A stretch of 64,000 nt of DNA from Antilocapra americana (Eukaryota > Chordata > Mammalia > Artiodactyla > Antilocapridae): assembly GCA_007570785.1 (NCBI GenBank), contig ML664183.1:20763278-20827277 (forward strand), given 5' to 3'. The position numbers and the translations under genes were made by a program. The number at the start of each line of letters is the position of its first letter. Position 1 is the first letter of the stretch. This document shows positions 25,758 through 40,380 of this stretch, one piece after another. The notes beneath the pieces are model-generated. The model searched no databases, was not told where the DNA came from, and was given only the letters and a program-made list of their open reading frames with translations.

Positions 25758-25847
25758 CCCTGGAGAAGGAAATGGCAACCCACTCCAGTATTAGGCTACA
25801 GTCCACGCGGTCGCAAAGTGTTGGATATGACTAAGTGACTAAATAAC
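25758..25847 (+). mobile_element. Bov-tA SINE with internal deletion
   Basis: Only the middle and 3' parts remain: CCCTGGAGAAGGAAATGGCA, CCCACTCCAGTATT joined directly to AGGCTACAGTCCACGCGG. Perfect 12-bp duplication ATACAAGTAACA at 25746-25757 and 25848-25859. The duplication at the truncated 5' end shows that it was inserted in this short form or truncated on insertion. Confidence 0.9.
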
Positions 25848-26034
25848 ATACAAGTAACATGTTGTACACTAAAATCTGTGGCCTTTTTTTTTCTTTTCTA
25901 CTTTAAGATTTATTACATGTGTTCATTAAACCCCATGATGTAGGTGTCCTAATATTTTCATTCCTAGTTTTCACATGAGGAAACTGAAACACAGATAAAT
26001 TTTTATTTTTTCAAGATAAATGCAATTAAAAGTG

Positions 26035-27700
26035 GTAAGCCAGCTCTAACATAGTTGGACATTTGAGTTGTCTACAGATTTTGACTATTATGGAAATATT
26101 GTCAGTGAATATTCTTGTACATGTTACTTGGTGAACATACATACCACAAGAGCAGAATTGTTGAGTCATAAAGTATCTGTTTATCTTTTGTAGAAACTAC
26201 AAACAAATCTCCAAAGTAATTGTCCCAATTTACTCCTCTACCAACAATGTATAGAAGTTGTGTTTACTCTGTATTTTTACCAAGATGTGGAATTATACTT
26301 CCTTTCAATTAAAAGTTTAATTTAATTTACAGTAAACTGATACAGTTGAAACCTCCATATTGAAGGTGCTATGATCAGAGAATGACTTGTTACAATTTGT
26401 TTCTTGTTTGTTACTGTTTTATTAAAAAATTAATATTTGCTTTGTCTTCAAATTTGCTAAGCTCATTTATTAAATCTACATGTAAATACTGTTGAGTTTC
26501 TACATATGCAATAATACTAGTTAGGAATAATGAGAGTTTTATATGTCATTTTCAGAATAAGTGTGAAGTTTCTAATTTATTTCTGTGTTTTTACTGATTG
26601 TAAGCTCAATTGCATTGTGATTAGAAAACATACTCTGTGTAACTTCAGTCATTTGGAACATGTTGATACTTCCTTTATAGCCTAACATTTGGTGAATTCT
26701 TGCAAATGCTTCATGTGACTGGAAAGAATGAATTCTGCAGTTGTTAAATATAGTGTTCCTTCCATAAGAACTTATCAGGTCAATGGTGCTAATTCCATAG
26801 CTCAAGTCGATTTTATTACTGCTATTTTTCCTTACCTATTTTGTCAATTACTGGGAGTGGTTTTACATTAATTATCTATTGCTATCAAAATAAATTAATG
26901 TAAGTTTAGTAGCTTAAATTAGTATTCATTTGTTATTTCACAGGTAAGTTAGAAATTGAAGGCAGGTCTCACCAAGTTAAAATCAAAGTATTGGTAAGGC
27001 TGGATTCTTTTCTGGAGACTCTGGGAATAAGTTCAGTTCTCAGCTCTTTCTTATTGGAGGGCTTCATTCATCATTAAAACCAGCAACAGTGGCTTAATTT
27101 CTTCTTACTCTTTGATTCTCTTTGATCTCAATTCTCCTTTCTGTTTCATATTTTTCACTACTTCCTCTTCCTTTGACACTCCAGCCACAGAAATTTCTCT
27201 CCTTTTAAGAGCTTGTGTGATTAGATTAGGCCCACCAGGATAATCCAGCATAATCTACTGATTAGCATCCATAACCTTAACCATCTCTGTAAAGTTCTTT
27301 TGCCTGAGATTAGGATATGGACATCTTTGAGTGACAGTGTTCTACCTACCACAATTTTTAAATGTGGTTTTAAATTATCTCTAAGTTAATAGATTTTTCC
27401 TTTCTCTTTAATTCTTTCAATATCCACTTGGTCATTGCTGAGGCCATGTTATTAAGTGAAATTGCATTCACAATTGTTACAATTGTCTGGTAGATTGAAC
27501 CCTCATCATTGTGAAAAGTTCCTTTTATTCTCTATTTATATATTCAAATTTTTATTTGTTATCTTTCCTTGCTAGTTCTTTAATGTCTTTTTGTAGATAT
27601 ATTTATTTATTTAATGCTTTATTTTCCTTTTATTTATTAATTTGTCTCTTTTATTATTTATATCTCTATGCCTCTTCTAGTTATCTTCAAGAGAATAATT
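26035..27700 (-). mobile_element. Old L1, antisense, split by an MLT1-like LTR
   Basis: 26035-26300 matches the antisense of an L1 3' end (GGACATTTGAGTTGTCTACA, ATTCTTGTACATGTTACTTG, GAGCAGAATTGTTGAGTCAT). 26560-26863 and 27354-27690 read like antisense L1 ORF2 (TTGCATTGTGATTAGAAAAC, ATTTTGTCAATTACTGGGAG, AATCTCTTT-like pyrimidine stretches). The element is highly decayed with no open frame. Confidence 0.6.
26864..27353 (+). mobile_element. MLT1-like LTR nested in L1
   Basis: Begins like MaLR/MLT1 LTRs (TACATTAATTATCTATTGCT, then GTAGCTTAAATTAG and TTATTTCACAGGTAAG) and ends with AGTGTTCTACCTACCACA. About 490 bp. L1 text is on either side, and GTGGTTTTA occurs at both junctions. No coding capacity. 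Confidence 0.65.
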
Positions 27701-28486
27701 AGTCCCAAAAACCTAGTCTACTTCAATCAGAAACAGGGTTTATATTTTGTATGACTGGAAATAATAGAGATTATATGAATCTAAACCTCCTCAAACAGCC
27801 ATGTAGTACCACCTCTGTACATAGGGTGACAAGAATCCAAAAGCAAGATTATAGAAACATATTGAAGAATGTTAAGTAAGAAAAGAGAGAAGATGTGCAA
27901 TTTCTTTATACATTTTATGTGTTATCTTTTACTTATACATAATAATATATGTTTAAATATCTTGTTGGGGGAAAATTTTATTTTTGCTAACTCATGGTCA
28001 ATAATTCTCACAATTCAGCCATCCACATGTTTTTTTTTTTTGCCTTTCAGGATCTGACCTGAAGTATGATCTTCAGTTTCATGTCCTTTCAATTCTGTCC
28101 TTTCTTAATTTAAGCTTGTCATGCAGAACTCATTATAGTTAATTTAGTGGCAATCCAGAAATAAGGACTACTAATTTAAACAAAAATTAAGTGATAGAAA
28201 CAGTTTACTAAATAAATTCAAAACACAACCAAGGGACAATAGGACTGAAAATAGACATGAAATATGTATTCTTGACTAGTATATGACTATAATATAAACA
28301 CTGCAATAATACAGCAGCATGAATTTTCAATTAAAAGTTTTTTTTTAATTTATAGAATATGATTTGCCATTTTTTTCTAGGTCAAAATTAGTTGAACATT
28401 GGCAAATTCCTTGAGTCCAACCTTTCAATTTTATCTGAACTATATTTCTCTGAGTTCCTAGACATTTGAAAAAATACAGTTCAGAA
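27701..28486. other. PCDH15 intron, no recognised element
   Basis: AT-rich with a T run at about 28030-28041. No exon or repeat family recognised. Confidence 0.4.
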
Positions 28487-28580
28487 GCTTTATATATACA
28501 GTTGATCCATGAACAACATGGGTTTGAATGGTATGGGTCCACTTATATTGAGATTTTCTAAACAGTAAATACTCTAGTAC
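28487..28580 (+). mobile_element. MER2/Tigger-like DNA transposon end
   Basis: TACAGTTGATCCATGAACAA, then CATGGGTTTGAATGGTATGG and GTCCACTTATATTGAG match the terminal region of a MER2/Tigger-type element as I remember it. Only one end is recognisable, followed by a TTTCTT-rich stretch. Confidence 0.5.
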
Positions 28581-30750
28581 TACATTATACATGCTTCCTT
28601 TCTTCCTTTCTCCTTTCCTTTCTCTTTCTTTCTTAACTGGATACCATCTACCTGTCAAGAGAAACGCAAGAGAACATTCTTCCAGAAAGTGCAAACAAAT
28701 TATCTGCAATAAATCACAGCATGTCACAGATGCAAAGTACATTTAGGGTGATATTCAAGGTGATAAAAATAACAAATTAATATTGACTAAAAAATTGCCC
28801 TGTCTGTAAAGACATCATTAAAGACCAGGACGAATATAACCTTTCTATTACCCTGAGATTAATTCTTCACAAGCATAAGAAAACATGTTTGCCTTGATTT
28901 GTCCTTGATTACTTTCTATTATGTCAAAAGGAATGTTCTGAAATGGGATGCATGTGTTATCAAAGACATCATTGCCAGAAAATATTTATCTTCCAGAAAT
29001 TACTTAAGAATGATCAGCAGCAATTAGACTGTACAGCTTGTTCTTCAAACCAGCCAGACTAATTACTTAATGATACAATTGTCCAAAATTAATTGAGAGT
29101 TTCCAATTACCCAGAGAGAGAGAGAAAAAAAAAATACTTCCAATATCTTATGTCTCACAAAAAAATAATTTTAAACCTTTGTAGGCAATTTATCTGCTGC
29201 TCCAGGTCTCAGTTTTCTCACAGTGAATAAGGAGAGTGACTAATCAGGACTTTAGACACTTTTATAAATCTGTGATGATGACTTTATAATTGTCTTTTGG
29301 ACTTTAATGAAGTGTAAAATATTTTGACACCAACAATCTTTTAAACTTCTAACGGCTTTATTTTTATTTTTAGGAAAACATTTAGATCATTCTAGTCATG
29401 ACTACTTTAATTGTATGTTTTGTACTGAAAAAAGAAAGAGCATGGAAAATATCTTGTAATCTTTCACAGAGTAAAATACATTTAATTTAATTTTATTTTA
29501 CAGGTAGCACTGTAGTTGCAATGTGTACACATGTATCGATAGATAGAAATACACATACACATGCACACATATACACATATATATATATATATATGGGTAT
29601 ATATAAAATTGCAATATATTTGCCTTGATGGAGAGATAGATACATATATAAAGATACATAGATAAACTCATTCAAGAAAATTAAACTAAAAATTATTCAA
29701 GAATAGGATGAGAAAAATAGCTAAAGTTCATTTTTTCTTATAATTATGCTTTGGTGTTTAAATATTCTTTATAAGAAAATTGATATGAGCGAGTATGAGC
29801 AAAATCAATGGAGGAAAATATCAATTACACACGTTCCACAGACTCAAGCCATAGAAAACCTGACCATAGTATCAGTAGGATAGGATTGTCTCAATTGGCT
29901 TTGGGAAACACATTGACAGAAAAACATACTTAGGCAGTTTTGTACAGAAATCTTGCCTCTCCAAATGATATTTAAGATAAAACGCTTAATATTTCTACAA
30001 ATTGTATCATTCTAATTGCATTTAACCAGATGACATAGGAGTTTAGAGTTTGGAGAAACTGAAGATAAATGACTGTGTATAGCTGGGGATGAGTATAGAA
30101 ATAGGAAATGGAAATGGGTCACAAGTTAAACTTTAAAAAATGAATAAAACTAGAAGACTTGAAATGTATGGAGGATTCTTTTCTAAGTAAATTGAACAGT
30201 GTGAGGAAAGCCAAACAAATGAATATATTTGTAAGATATGAGGAAGTTAAGCTGAACAGAATGTGTATTATCAGAGAGAAACTGAGCTTAAGAATACATT
30301 GACAGAAGATCAGATAATAGAAGGCCTTGAAAGTCAGCTGGTGGGGACAGATGATCTTTATCTTGATAATAATGAGAAATCATTCAATTTTTTAATATGA
30401 GAATGACATAATTAAAATAGTATCAGCAAGGTGCTAAAAAAAATTGCAGTGGGGGTAAAAGTAGTCAAATTACATAGACTGCTTTGAATGGAAATTGAAC
30501 TTATAAATTTTGTTTTAGAAAATAAAGACATGTATCCAAGAACAGTTAAACATGGTACAAGAATGGATTTTAAAATTAGGTCTGTTGCCTAAGATAATTT
30601 ATCTTTCAGTTTAAATTCAAACAAATGAAAAACTCATTCAAAAGTATAGTTTAGATGCTAAAATAAAATGCTAAATAATTATTATGTAACATGATTAATT
30701 ACATTAATTAGCATTTGTCTGTTTTAGCAGAAATCTGTTAAGTAAAAGGT
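28581..30750. other. PCDH15 intron, mostly free of recent repeats
   Basis: Pyrimidine tract at 28590-28633 and TA/CA simple sequence at about 29540-29600. 28860-29110 has little repeat character and several TAATTA/TAATTG-type cores. 30285-30450 resembles an old unclassified repeat. No exon. Confidence 0.45.
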
Positions 30751-30760
30751 AGCTCAAAAA

Positions 30761-31041
30761 GGGGAGAAGGCAATGGCACCCCACTCCGGTACTCTTGCCT
30801 GGAAAATCCCCTGGATGGAGGAGCCTGGTAGGCTGCAGTCCATGGGGTTCGCAAAGAGTCGGACACTACTGAGCGACTTCACTTTCACTTTTCACTTTCA
30901 TGCACTGGAGAAGGAAATGGCAACCCCCTCCAGTGTTCTTGCCTGGAGAATCCCAGGGACGGGGGAGCCTGGTGGGCTGCCGTCTATAGGGTTGCACAGA
31001 GTCTGACACGACCGAAGCGACTTAGCAGCAGCAGCAGCAGC
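30761..31041 (+). mobile_element. Bov-tA dimeric SINE with AGC tail
   Basis: Two related 3' halves joined: GGAGAAGGCAATGGCACCCC through GAGCGACTTCACTTTCAC, then GGAGAAGGAAATGGCAACCC through CGAAGCGACTTAG and an (AGC)n run at 31026-31044. Target-site duplication AGCTCAAAAA at 30751-30760 and 31042-31051. One of the least diverged copies, so probably recent. Confidence 0.95.
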
Positions 31042-31051
31042 AGCTCAAAAA

Positions 31052-31553
31052 AGTTGAGCATTGACTGACAAGTAGCTTTGCCTGTTAAACTTTAAAAAGC
31101 TTATTTTTTTTAATGTAATGAAAGTCTCAGATTATGAGAAATATCATTTCTTTAAATTGTAGTGAACAGAAGAATGTTGAAGTAAATAAGATAAATTTTA
31201 AATAATTTCAAAAATAATGTAGAAGTTATAGGCACACTGCTGTTTTAATGCTCAAAGTGTACTGATTTCCTCTTATAAAGTAGATATGTATTTTTAAGAT
31301 TAAAAAAGACATCATAGAAGGAATATGATTTGCTAAAGTAGAGGCTATTAAAAATCTGGTTCATTTTTTGTGTCTAAATTATACGTAATAGATATTAGAG
31401 ATACTTTAGAACTATTTTATAATTTAATGGACTACTCCAAAATTAATATAATAGTCACCATTAAAAAAAAAGATTAAAAGGATTCTTGGCTCATGGATTT
31501 TGGCTCAAAAGGCAAACTAAAGTAAACAACAAACAAAAAAAAACCATGTTCTT
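31052..31553. other. PCDH15 intron, no recognised element
   Basis: AT-rich sequence with A runs. No exon recognised. Confidence 0.4.
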
Positions 31554-31767
31554 ACATGGCACTAGTGGTAAAGAACCTGCTTGCCAATGCAGGAGACATA
31601 AGAGATGTGGATTCAATCCCTGAGTTGGGAGGATACCCTGGAGAAGGGCACAACAACCCATTCCAGTATTCTTGCCTGGAGAATCCCATGGACATAAGAG
31701 CCTGGTGGGCTACAGTCTATGGGGTCGCAAAATGTCAGACATGACTGAGATGACTTAGCACAGCACA
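31554..31767 (+). mobile_element. Bov-tA SINE
   Basis: Sense copy missing the first bases: GGCACTAGTGGTAAAGAACC to GACATGACTGAGATGACTTA. About 550 bp from the 156-nt PCDH15 exon. Confidence 0.93.
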
Positions 31768-34098
<2,331 letters not shown>

Positions 34099-34303
34099 TA
34101 GGTGGCACTAAAGAGCCCATCTGCCAATTCAGGAGACTTAGAGATGCGAGTTTGATCCCTGGGTCGGGAAGATCCCCTGGAAAAAGTCATGGCAACCCAT
34201 TCCAGTATTCTTGTCAAGAGAACAATGGAGAGAGGAGCCTGGCGGGCTACAGTCCATAGGATCGCAAAGAGCTGGACTGATTGAATCAGCTTAGCATGCA
34301 TGC
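34099..34303 (+). mobile_element. Bov-tA SINE
   Basis: Sense copy: AGGTGGCACTAAAGAGCCCA to GCAAAGAGCTGGACTGATTG. It has a small rearrangement in the middle (TTCTTGTCAAGAGAACAATG). Confidence 0.92.
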
Positions 34304-34593
34304 CCAGAAAAATAAATCAATAATTACCAGAAGCTAGAATTTGTTCATTAAAAATGTCACATTTCTAATGAGAAGAACATTGTAGAATCTATACCTAACC
34401 TGGAAAAAACATCATTTAATAGCAAGATATTTTTATGGCCAATAAAGAGAAAGGCAGTTGAATTGTATTGTACCTGGTTGAATAATTGCATCTAGAAAGA
34501 GTAACTAGAAGCATCATTATCATATGGAGGAAGGTCTCTAATGAAGTACCACACAGCTTTGAGTTCTAATCTAATGTCTTCTCTAATTCACGT

Positions 34594-34715
34594 TTTAAAA
34601 AAATTTTTGGCTGTACCAGACATTATATGGGATATGAATTTCCCAACCAGAGATGGAATACATGCCCCCTGCGCTATAAGTGTAGAGCCTAATCTCTGAT
34701 TACCAGGTAAGCCCC
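34594..34715 (-). mobile_element. CHR-type SINE fragment
   Basis: Antisense copy: TTTTTGGCTGTACCAGACAT to GATTACCAGGTAAGCCCC. Diverged. Confidence 0.75.
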
Positions 34716-36279
34716 TCCAACTCACTTTAAATCACTAACATATATGTAAAGGTATTAAAGTCATGTGCATAAAAATCTGTGAATACCATGAATACCACAA
34801 GCCCAGAAAGATATATAACACATTTAATGATAAAAAACTAAGGCTCAAAATCATTTTAATGAGTCAATAATAAGTTTTAAAACCCTAAATTTTTATAATA
34901 ATTAATTAAACTCATCTTATTTGTATTAGAAAAAAAGTAATTGCCCAAATATAATAATAAATGGCTACAAACATTAATATGAAAATATAATTATAAAATT
35001 TGGATGAGTAAAAGAAGAGTCTACATGCCAACACTAAATAATAGAATGCTGAATAATAATGCAAATTACTTCATATGCATTAATAATAGATGAAGAAATA
35101 GGTGGATTACAATAAGCACCATTTTAAGGACAAAGAGGATTTAAAGTCTAGTTACACTGAGAATGTGTGATAAAACTCAAAATGTTTAAACTAAAAATTA
35201 CAAGATTAACCAGACATCTGATGGTCATTATGAAAAGATCAATTAGTTTATTAATTGTAGTCTCAGTGGGCAGAAATAAAAATAATAAATTAAAAGTATT
35301 ACAAAGCATATGTTTTCAATGTAAGCAGAGATTTTCTAATAATCCAAAGTGGAACAGAAAAGAATGAACTACCCAAAAAGTCAAGCCACATCACTGAAAA
35401 TCAGCATGCTTGAGGCTAAAACATAACTTAAAAGATTAGATATGAGAAATTTTCTGGAAAGAATTTGAATTAGATGATCTCCATCTTTACAATGGAGTAT
35501 TGGTTTTACAGTATTTATCTTAATAGACTTTTTAAGAAAAATCCTGTCTACAATTGTAAAGTAAATAACAGAATAAATAGTTGTACTATTAGCCTCTCTG
35601 GCACATCTCTCGAAGATAATCAGGTGACAATTTATGTTCTAAAGTTATTTATCTTATAAACATTGCAAAAGAGACCTATAAAACCATTCCATATCAACAT
35701 CTAATTCTGCACTGTTAGCACTGGATCAGAAAGGTCATAATCTTTGTAAGCAGAGAATCAAATGTAGTGTGCTGAGTCCCCACTTAGTCCTGCTAAATGC
35801 CCATAAGTTAGATATAATCAGGTCACCTGGAACTCTTGTCACTAACAACTTTAGTTCCCTATGCAACTGTTAGTAACATGGATAGTACTTGGCTTGCAAT
35901 AAATTCCAACCATAATGGATCCTGATGAAGGCAAGAATTCCCTGTGGCTAATATATAACACTCATTGTGCTCTCACATTGGAATATAATATGGTCATAAA
36001 AATACCAAGTACAGTTCCACCAAGCCTATTAGTGAGAGTCAAGGGACTCCAACAAACTTAGGAATGTTAGGAAAATTCTGGTCATTTTTAATAACTGGTT
36101 GCAAAAATCAGTCATGACAATTCTATCTTCTCTGATTCTCTTAATTTGCTTCATCCGTGAAACAAATCAGAAAAAAAATGCTGTATATAAACTGTTTGAG
36201 GGTAATTATTTAGAGTGATTACCATCATATTTCCCTAGACATGCAGACTATTTTCTAAATTTAAAGACAATTGTTTAGT
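34716..36279. other. PCDH15 intron, no recognised element
   Basis: A-rich on the plus strand. Parts could be old L1, but no diagnostic phrase was found. No exon recognised. Confidence 0.35.
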
Positions 36280-36432
36280 ATGGTGTGAAAGTGAAAGGCA
36301 CTCAGTCAGGTCCTACTTTTTGTGAACCCATGGATAACATAGCTAATGGAATTCTCCAAGCCAGAATACTGGAGTGGGTAGCCATTCCCTTCTCCAGGGG
36401 ATCTTCCCAATCCAGGGATCGAACCCAGGTAT
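36280..36432 (-). mobile_element. Bov-tA SINE, truncated
   Basis: Antisense copy: GTGAAAGTGAAAGGCACTCA to GGGATCGAACCCAGGTATAC, where it stops about 50 bases short of a full copy. Confidence 0.9.
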
Positions 36433-37329
36433 ACTTTAAATGTATACTTGCATATCCATATGTTTGTATACATGTGTGAATACACAGATAAAGTTCAGGA
36501 ATGATATGTACCAACAGTTGATGAAAATGATCTTTGCAAAGTAAGGTTGAGAGTAAAAAGTAAAGGAAGAACTTTTCCAATAAACATGTAAGACTTTTTT
36601 AATTTGAAAAAAATTGTTGTACAGACAATCACTTAGTTGCAACATGCAAAGTGAAGCATTTATAAATAATGTATTAATGTGAACAGTGTTGATTATAGGA
36701 TACATATTCAGTCTAAGAAGAACTGAGATTTTTCTAGAAACAACAATATTTGGATTATTTAATAATTTAAATGGAAAATAAATATGTATCCAAATTGAAT
36801 AAGAAAAGATTTTATTTTTCATAAAGCAAAGGCAAAGGTTATTCACTCTTCATCACAATGAAAGGTTTTTATCATGATTTTTCTTCCTACATACATACTA
36901 CTTTAACAAAATTTAAAAAAATCATTACTTCAAAAATAAATTGGAAGATAGTGAAAAGAAAAAAGATGTAATGTGCTGTAGAAATGTTTTTTAAATGATG
37001 AAGCAGAAATTAACATAAATGGCTGGCCAGAGTTAAAAGTGTACTTCACAAATTAAACTTTCAGAATTAATGGCATATTTAAAGAAGTTGCCTAAAATAG
37101 AATGTACCTATTTGAAAATAATATTAGACATATGTAGTACATAGAAACTTGTAGGTTTTTCACAATCAACTATTAAGGACATTACATTTATTTAATTGTA
37201 CTTATTTATGCAAAGTTCAACATGCATTGGGATTAATATGACATAGTCCTTGTACATCAAGCAAATTCTATAAAACTGATATTAGATAAATGCAGATAAC
37301 TATAATGTGAGTCAAAAAAGAATTTTGAA
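36433..37329. other. PCDH15 intron, no recognised element
   Basis: AT-rich sequence. No exon or repeat family recognised. Confidence 0.35.
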
Positions 37330-37450
37330 GGAGTTCCATGATAGTCCAGTGGTTAGGACTCAGTGTTTTTACTGCTGAGGTCCAAGTTCAGTCCCTGGTT
37401 GGGGAACTAAAATCCTGAAAGCCACATGGTGTGGCCAAAAAAAAAAAAAA
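37330..37450 (+). mobile_element. CHR-type SINE
   Basis: Sense copy: GGAGTTCCATGATAGTCCAG, GGTCCAAGTTCAGTCCCTGG, CACATGGTGTGGCCAAAAAA with an A tail. Confidence 0.88.
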
Positions 37451-37662
37451 GAGAGAGAGTTTCAAAATCTCTGGAGTTTACAATAAGAAATTATATATCA
37501 GTGTTACTATTAAGAAATAGTTTTATGTAGAGAGTAGCATTTTCGGACATGTCTTGGTAGCAGATAATATTCAACTGATGGTAATAGATAAAGGTCATTT
37601 CAAAGCATAGGTTCAAAAAGAGTATCAAGGAAGGCATGATAAAAAATTAGATTTATGTTGAA

Positions 37663-37917
37663 AGAGAAAAAGTGAACATTTTTCAGTTGTGTCCATCTAT
37701 TTGTGACCCCATGGACCATACAGTCCATGGAATTCTCCAGGCCAGAATACTGGAGTGGATAGCCTTTCCCTTCTCCAGGGGATCTTCCCAACCCAGGGTC
37801 CAACCCAGGTCTCCCTCATTGCAGACAGATTCTTTACCAGCTGAGCTACAAAGGAAGACCAAGAATTCTGGAGTGGGTAGCCTATCCCTTCTCCAGTGGA
37901 TCTTTCTGACTCAGGAA
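37663..37917 (-). mobile_element. BovA2-type composite SINE, truncated
   Basis: Antisense full unit followed by a partial second unit (AAGAATTCTGGAGTGGGTAG to GGATCTTTCTGACTCAGGA). It is the nearest SINE on the downstream side of the 161-nt exon. Confidence 0.92.
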
Positions 37918-38339
37918 GATTATTTTGAGAGAACAGTAGTTTAGTTCTCCTGGATTTGAGAATATATGTTTCTAAATAAAAGGAATAGACTGATACAATT
38001 TAGGAAATCTCAAGGACCAAATAAACCAGCTTGCAATGAAAATTCATCTGCTGAAAAGGCCAGAACTCTGCTTTGAGACACTAAAACTGGAGCAATTTGA
38101 ATTGTGAAATATATTAAGGAGAACTACTAGGATATGGTTTCAAAGTCAAATGAGAATTAAGAGGGCTTGTACTGAAGTTATGCTGTTGGCAAATGCAGAA
38201 CATACTATGGAAATAAAAGTACAAAACTTAGTAGTTAATTGCATGTTGGCTGGGAATAGAAGGCAGAGCTCTTTGTGTATCTACCAATTCTGGGTCTAAA
38301 TGAAGAAATGTTAAGATATTTAGATTGTTTCATGCTCTT

Positions 38340-39298
38340 AGATTGGAAGAATTAATATAGTTAAAATGGCCATAATACCCAAAGCAATCTATAGATTTAA
38401 TGTGATCTCCATGAAATTACCCAAAAAAATTTTCACAGAAAATAAAGAATCCTAAAATTAATATGAAATCATTGAAAGACCCAAAGCAATTCATAGGAAA
38501 AGGAATAAAGCAGGAGTCATAGCCCTAACAGACTTCAGACAATGCTAAAAAGCTATAGTAATCAAAAAAGCATGATATTAGCAGAAAAATAGACATATGG
38601 ATCAATGGAACAGAATAAAGAGAAGAGAAATAAACCCACACATCTATGGATAATTATCTTTGGAAAAGAAAAGGAGAATATACAATGGGGAAAGGCAGTT
38701 TCTTCAGCAAGCAATGTTAGGAAAGTTGAACAGGCACATATAAATCAATGAAATTAGAATACACACTTACACCGTACACAAAAATAAACTCAAAATGGCT
38801 TAGACTTAAGTATTCTTAAGACATGACACCATAAAGCTCCTAGAATAGAGTATAGGAAAAACATCCTCTGACATAAATCTTACCATTTTTTTTTTTTAGG
38901 TCAGTCTCCCACGGCAATAGAAATAAAAGCAAAAACAAATAAATGGGACATAGTTAACTTGAAAGCTTCTTTACAGTAAGAAAAACCATAAACAAAAGGA
39001 AAAAGTCTAAAGACTGGGAGAAAATATTTGTGCATGGCATGACTAATAAGAACTTAATTTCCAAAATATACAAACAGTTCATACAACTCAACAACAAAAT
39101 ACAAGCAGCTCAACCAGAAAATGGAGAGGTGACTTACATAGACATTTCTCCAAAAAGATATCCCAGATGGCCAATAGATACATAAAAAAATGCTTATCAT
39201 CACTAACTATTAGAGAAAGGCAAATCAAAACTACAATGAGGTAGCACCTCACACTGGTCAGAAAGGGCATCATTAAAAAGTCTACAAACAGCAAAGTG
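38340..39298 (+). mobile_element. L1 ORF2 fragment
   Basis: Sense L1 ORF2 3' text: ATAATACCCAAAGCAATCTA, AAGCTATAGTAATCAAAAAA, GACATGACACCATAAAGCTC, AACTACAATGAGGTAGCACC, stopping after AAAGTCTACAAACAGCAAAG. Truncated at both ends; the frame is broken. Confidence 0.88.
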
Positions 39299-39469
39299 AT
39301 TCCAAAAAGAAAGTAATTTACCAGTAAACAAGCCAATTATAATCATAGCTGATTTTTAAAAAGGGAACAAAGTACAAAATGACAGGGGCTTAAATTAGAG
39401 AAATATATTCTGTAATTCTACAAACATGCTACATTATAAAATTCATATGACTGGGGCATGAGTGTTCCT

Positions 39470-39635
39470 AATTAAAGCCAGTAAAAGATGCACTGTGGGA
39501 ATGGGCAAAATAAGTAGAGGGGGTCCATTGTATGGTGATGATGACAGCTAGACTTGTGGTGGTGACCGCCCTGTGGTGTAAACAGATGCTGAACTCCAAT
39601 GCTATACACTTGAAATCAGACACAATATAAAAAAG
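39470..39635 (+). mobile_element. Probable L1 3' UTR end
   Basis: GTATGGTGATGATGACAGCT, then ACTTGTGGTGGTGACC and CTATACACTTGAAATCAGAC resemble an old L1 3' end, comparable to the one at 19195-19405. About 170 bp of other sequence separates it from the ORF2 fragment. Confidence 0.5.
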
Positions 39636-39639
39636 AAGG

Positions 39640-40380
39640 GTGTCTGTGAGTAACACAGCTTGGGGAGACTCTTGCAGCTTGCCAATTTGTGCCATTATTC
39701 AAATGGTTTTCACAAAAGAAAGGCTGACTATAACATAAGACAAGGCAGAATTCTAAGATAACAGCTGTCTTTATTCCATTTTATACAATCTTAGCAATCC
39801 AGGCAAAACTCTGATTTGTGGGGTGCAAAGAATGTTGCTCTGATTAAAGGACACAATGAGTGAGGGCAATGGTAGAAATGAGAACAGCATCAGAGATAAC
39901 TTTTCCCCTGTAGGCTGAACACAACAGATCCATTCCTATTCTCCCCTTGGCATCTCCTTTCACATCTGTCCCAACTGCTCAGTCACTGAATTATGGGCCT
40001 CCCCCACTGTACAAGGGCAGCCTTTCTGGTGGGAGAGGTCTATTACTGCCCACCTTACCACAAAGCGCTTAAAACTTTTGAATTTAGATGTGAAATAGAT
40101 TAGGGAGTCATATACTCCACCCCATATTTTAAGTGGATCATAAATCCCAAACACTGTAGGGAGATGATTCAGGTTCACTAAGTTGAGTATCTGACATTTG
40201 AATTTTATAAAATGGAAATTTGGGAGTAGGCGATGTGATGTACTTCTTGAGTTTTCACAAGGTCCTGTACAATTACTGCTTGTGACACCCTTGTATACAC
40301 ATATTCACACATGCTTTTCTCTGCACGCAAGACTAGAATGCAAATGAGTGAAAATAAAGTTGCATTAGAGAGCTACCGAA
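39640..40380. other. Unclassified intron block, possible old LTR or retrocopy on the minus strand
   Basis: More balanced base composition than its neighbours. On the minus strand a 72-codon open frame runs 40178-39960, followed by ACAAATCAGAGTTTTGCCTG, TATAAAATGGAATAAAGAC (a polyadenylation-type signal near 39770) and TTCTGCCTTGTC. I do not recognise the peptide. It does not look like cadherin and lacks splice-site context, so I do not call it a gene. Confidence 0.3.

Noticed and set aside
30180..30450. Possible coding or regulatory block
   Set aside because: Resembles a diverged old mammalian repeat with no splice sites or frame. Too weak for a separate call.
39960..40178. 72-codon minus-strand open frame as a gene or extra PCDH15 exon
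   Set aside because: No recognised domain, no plausible phase match with the neighbouring PCDH15 exons (which already join perfectly), and no clear splice sites. Kept only as an unclassified block.
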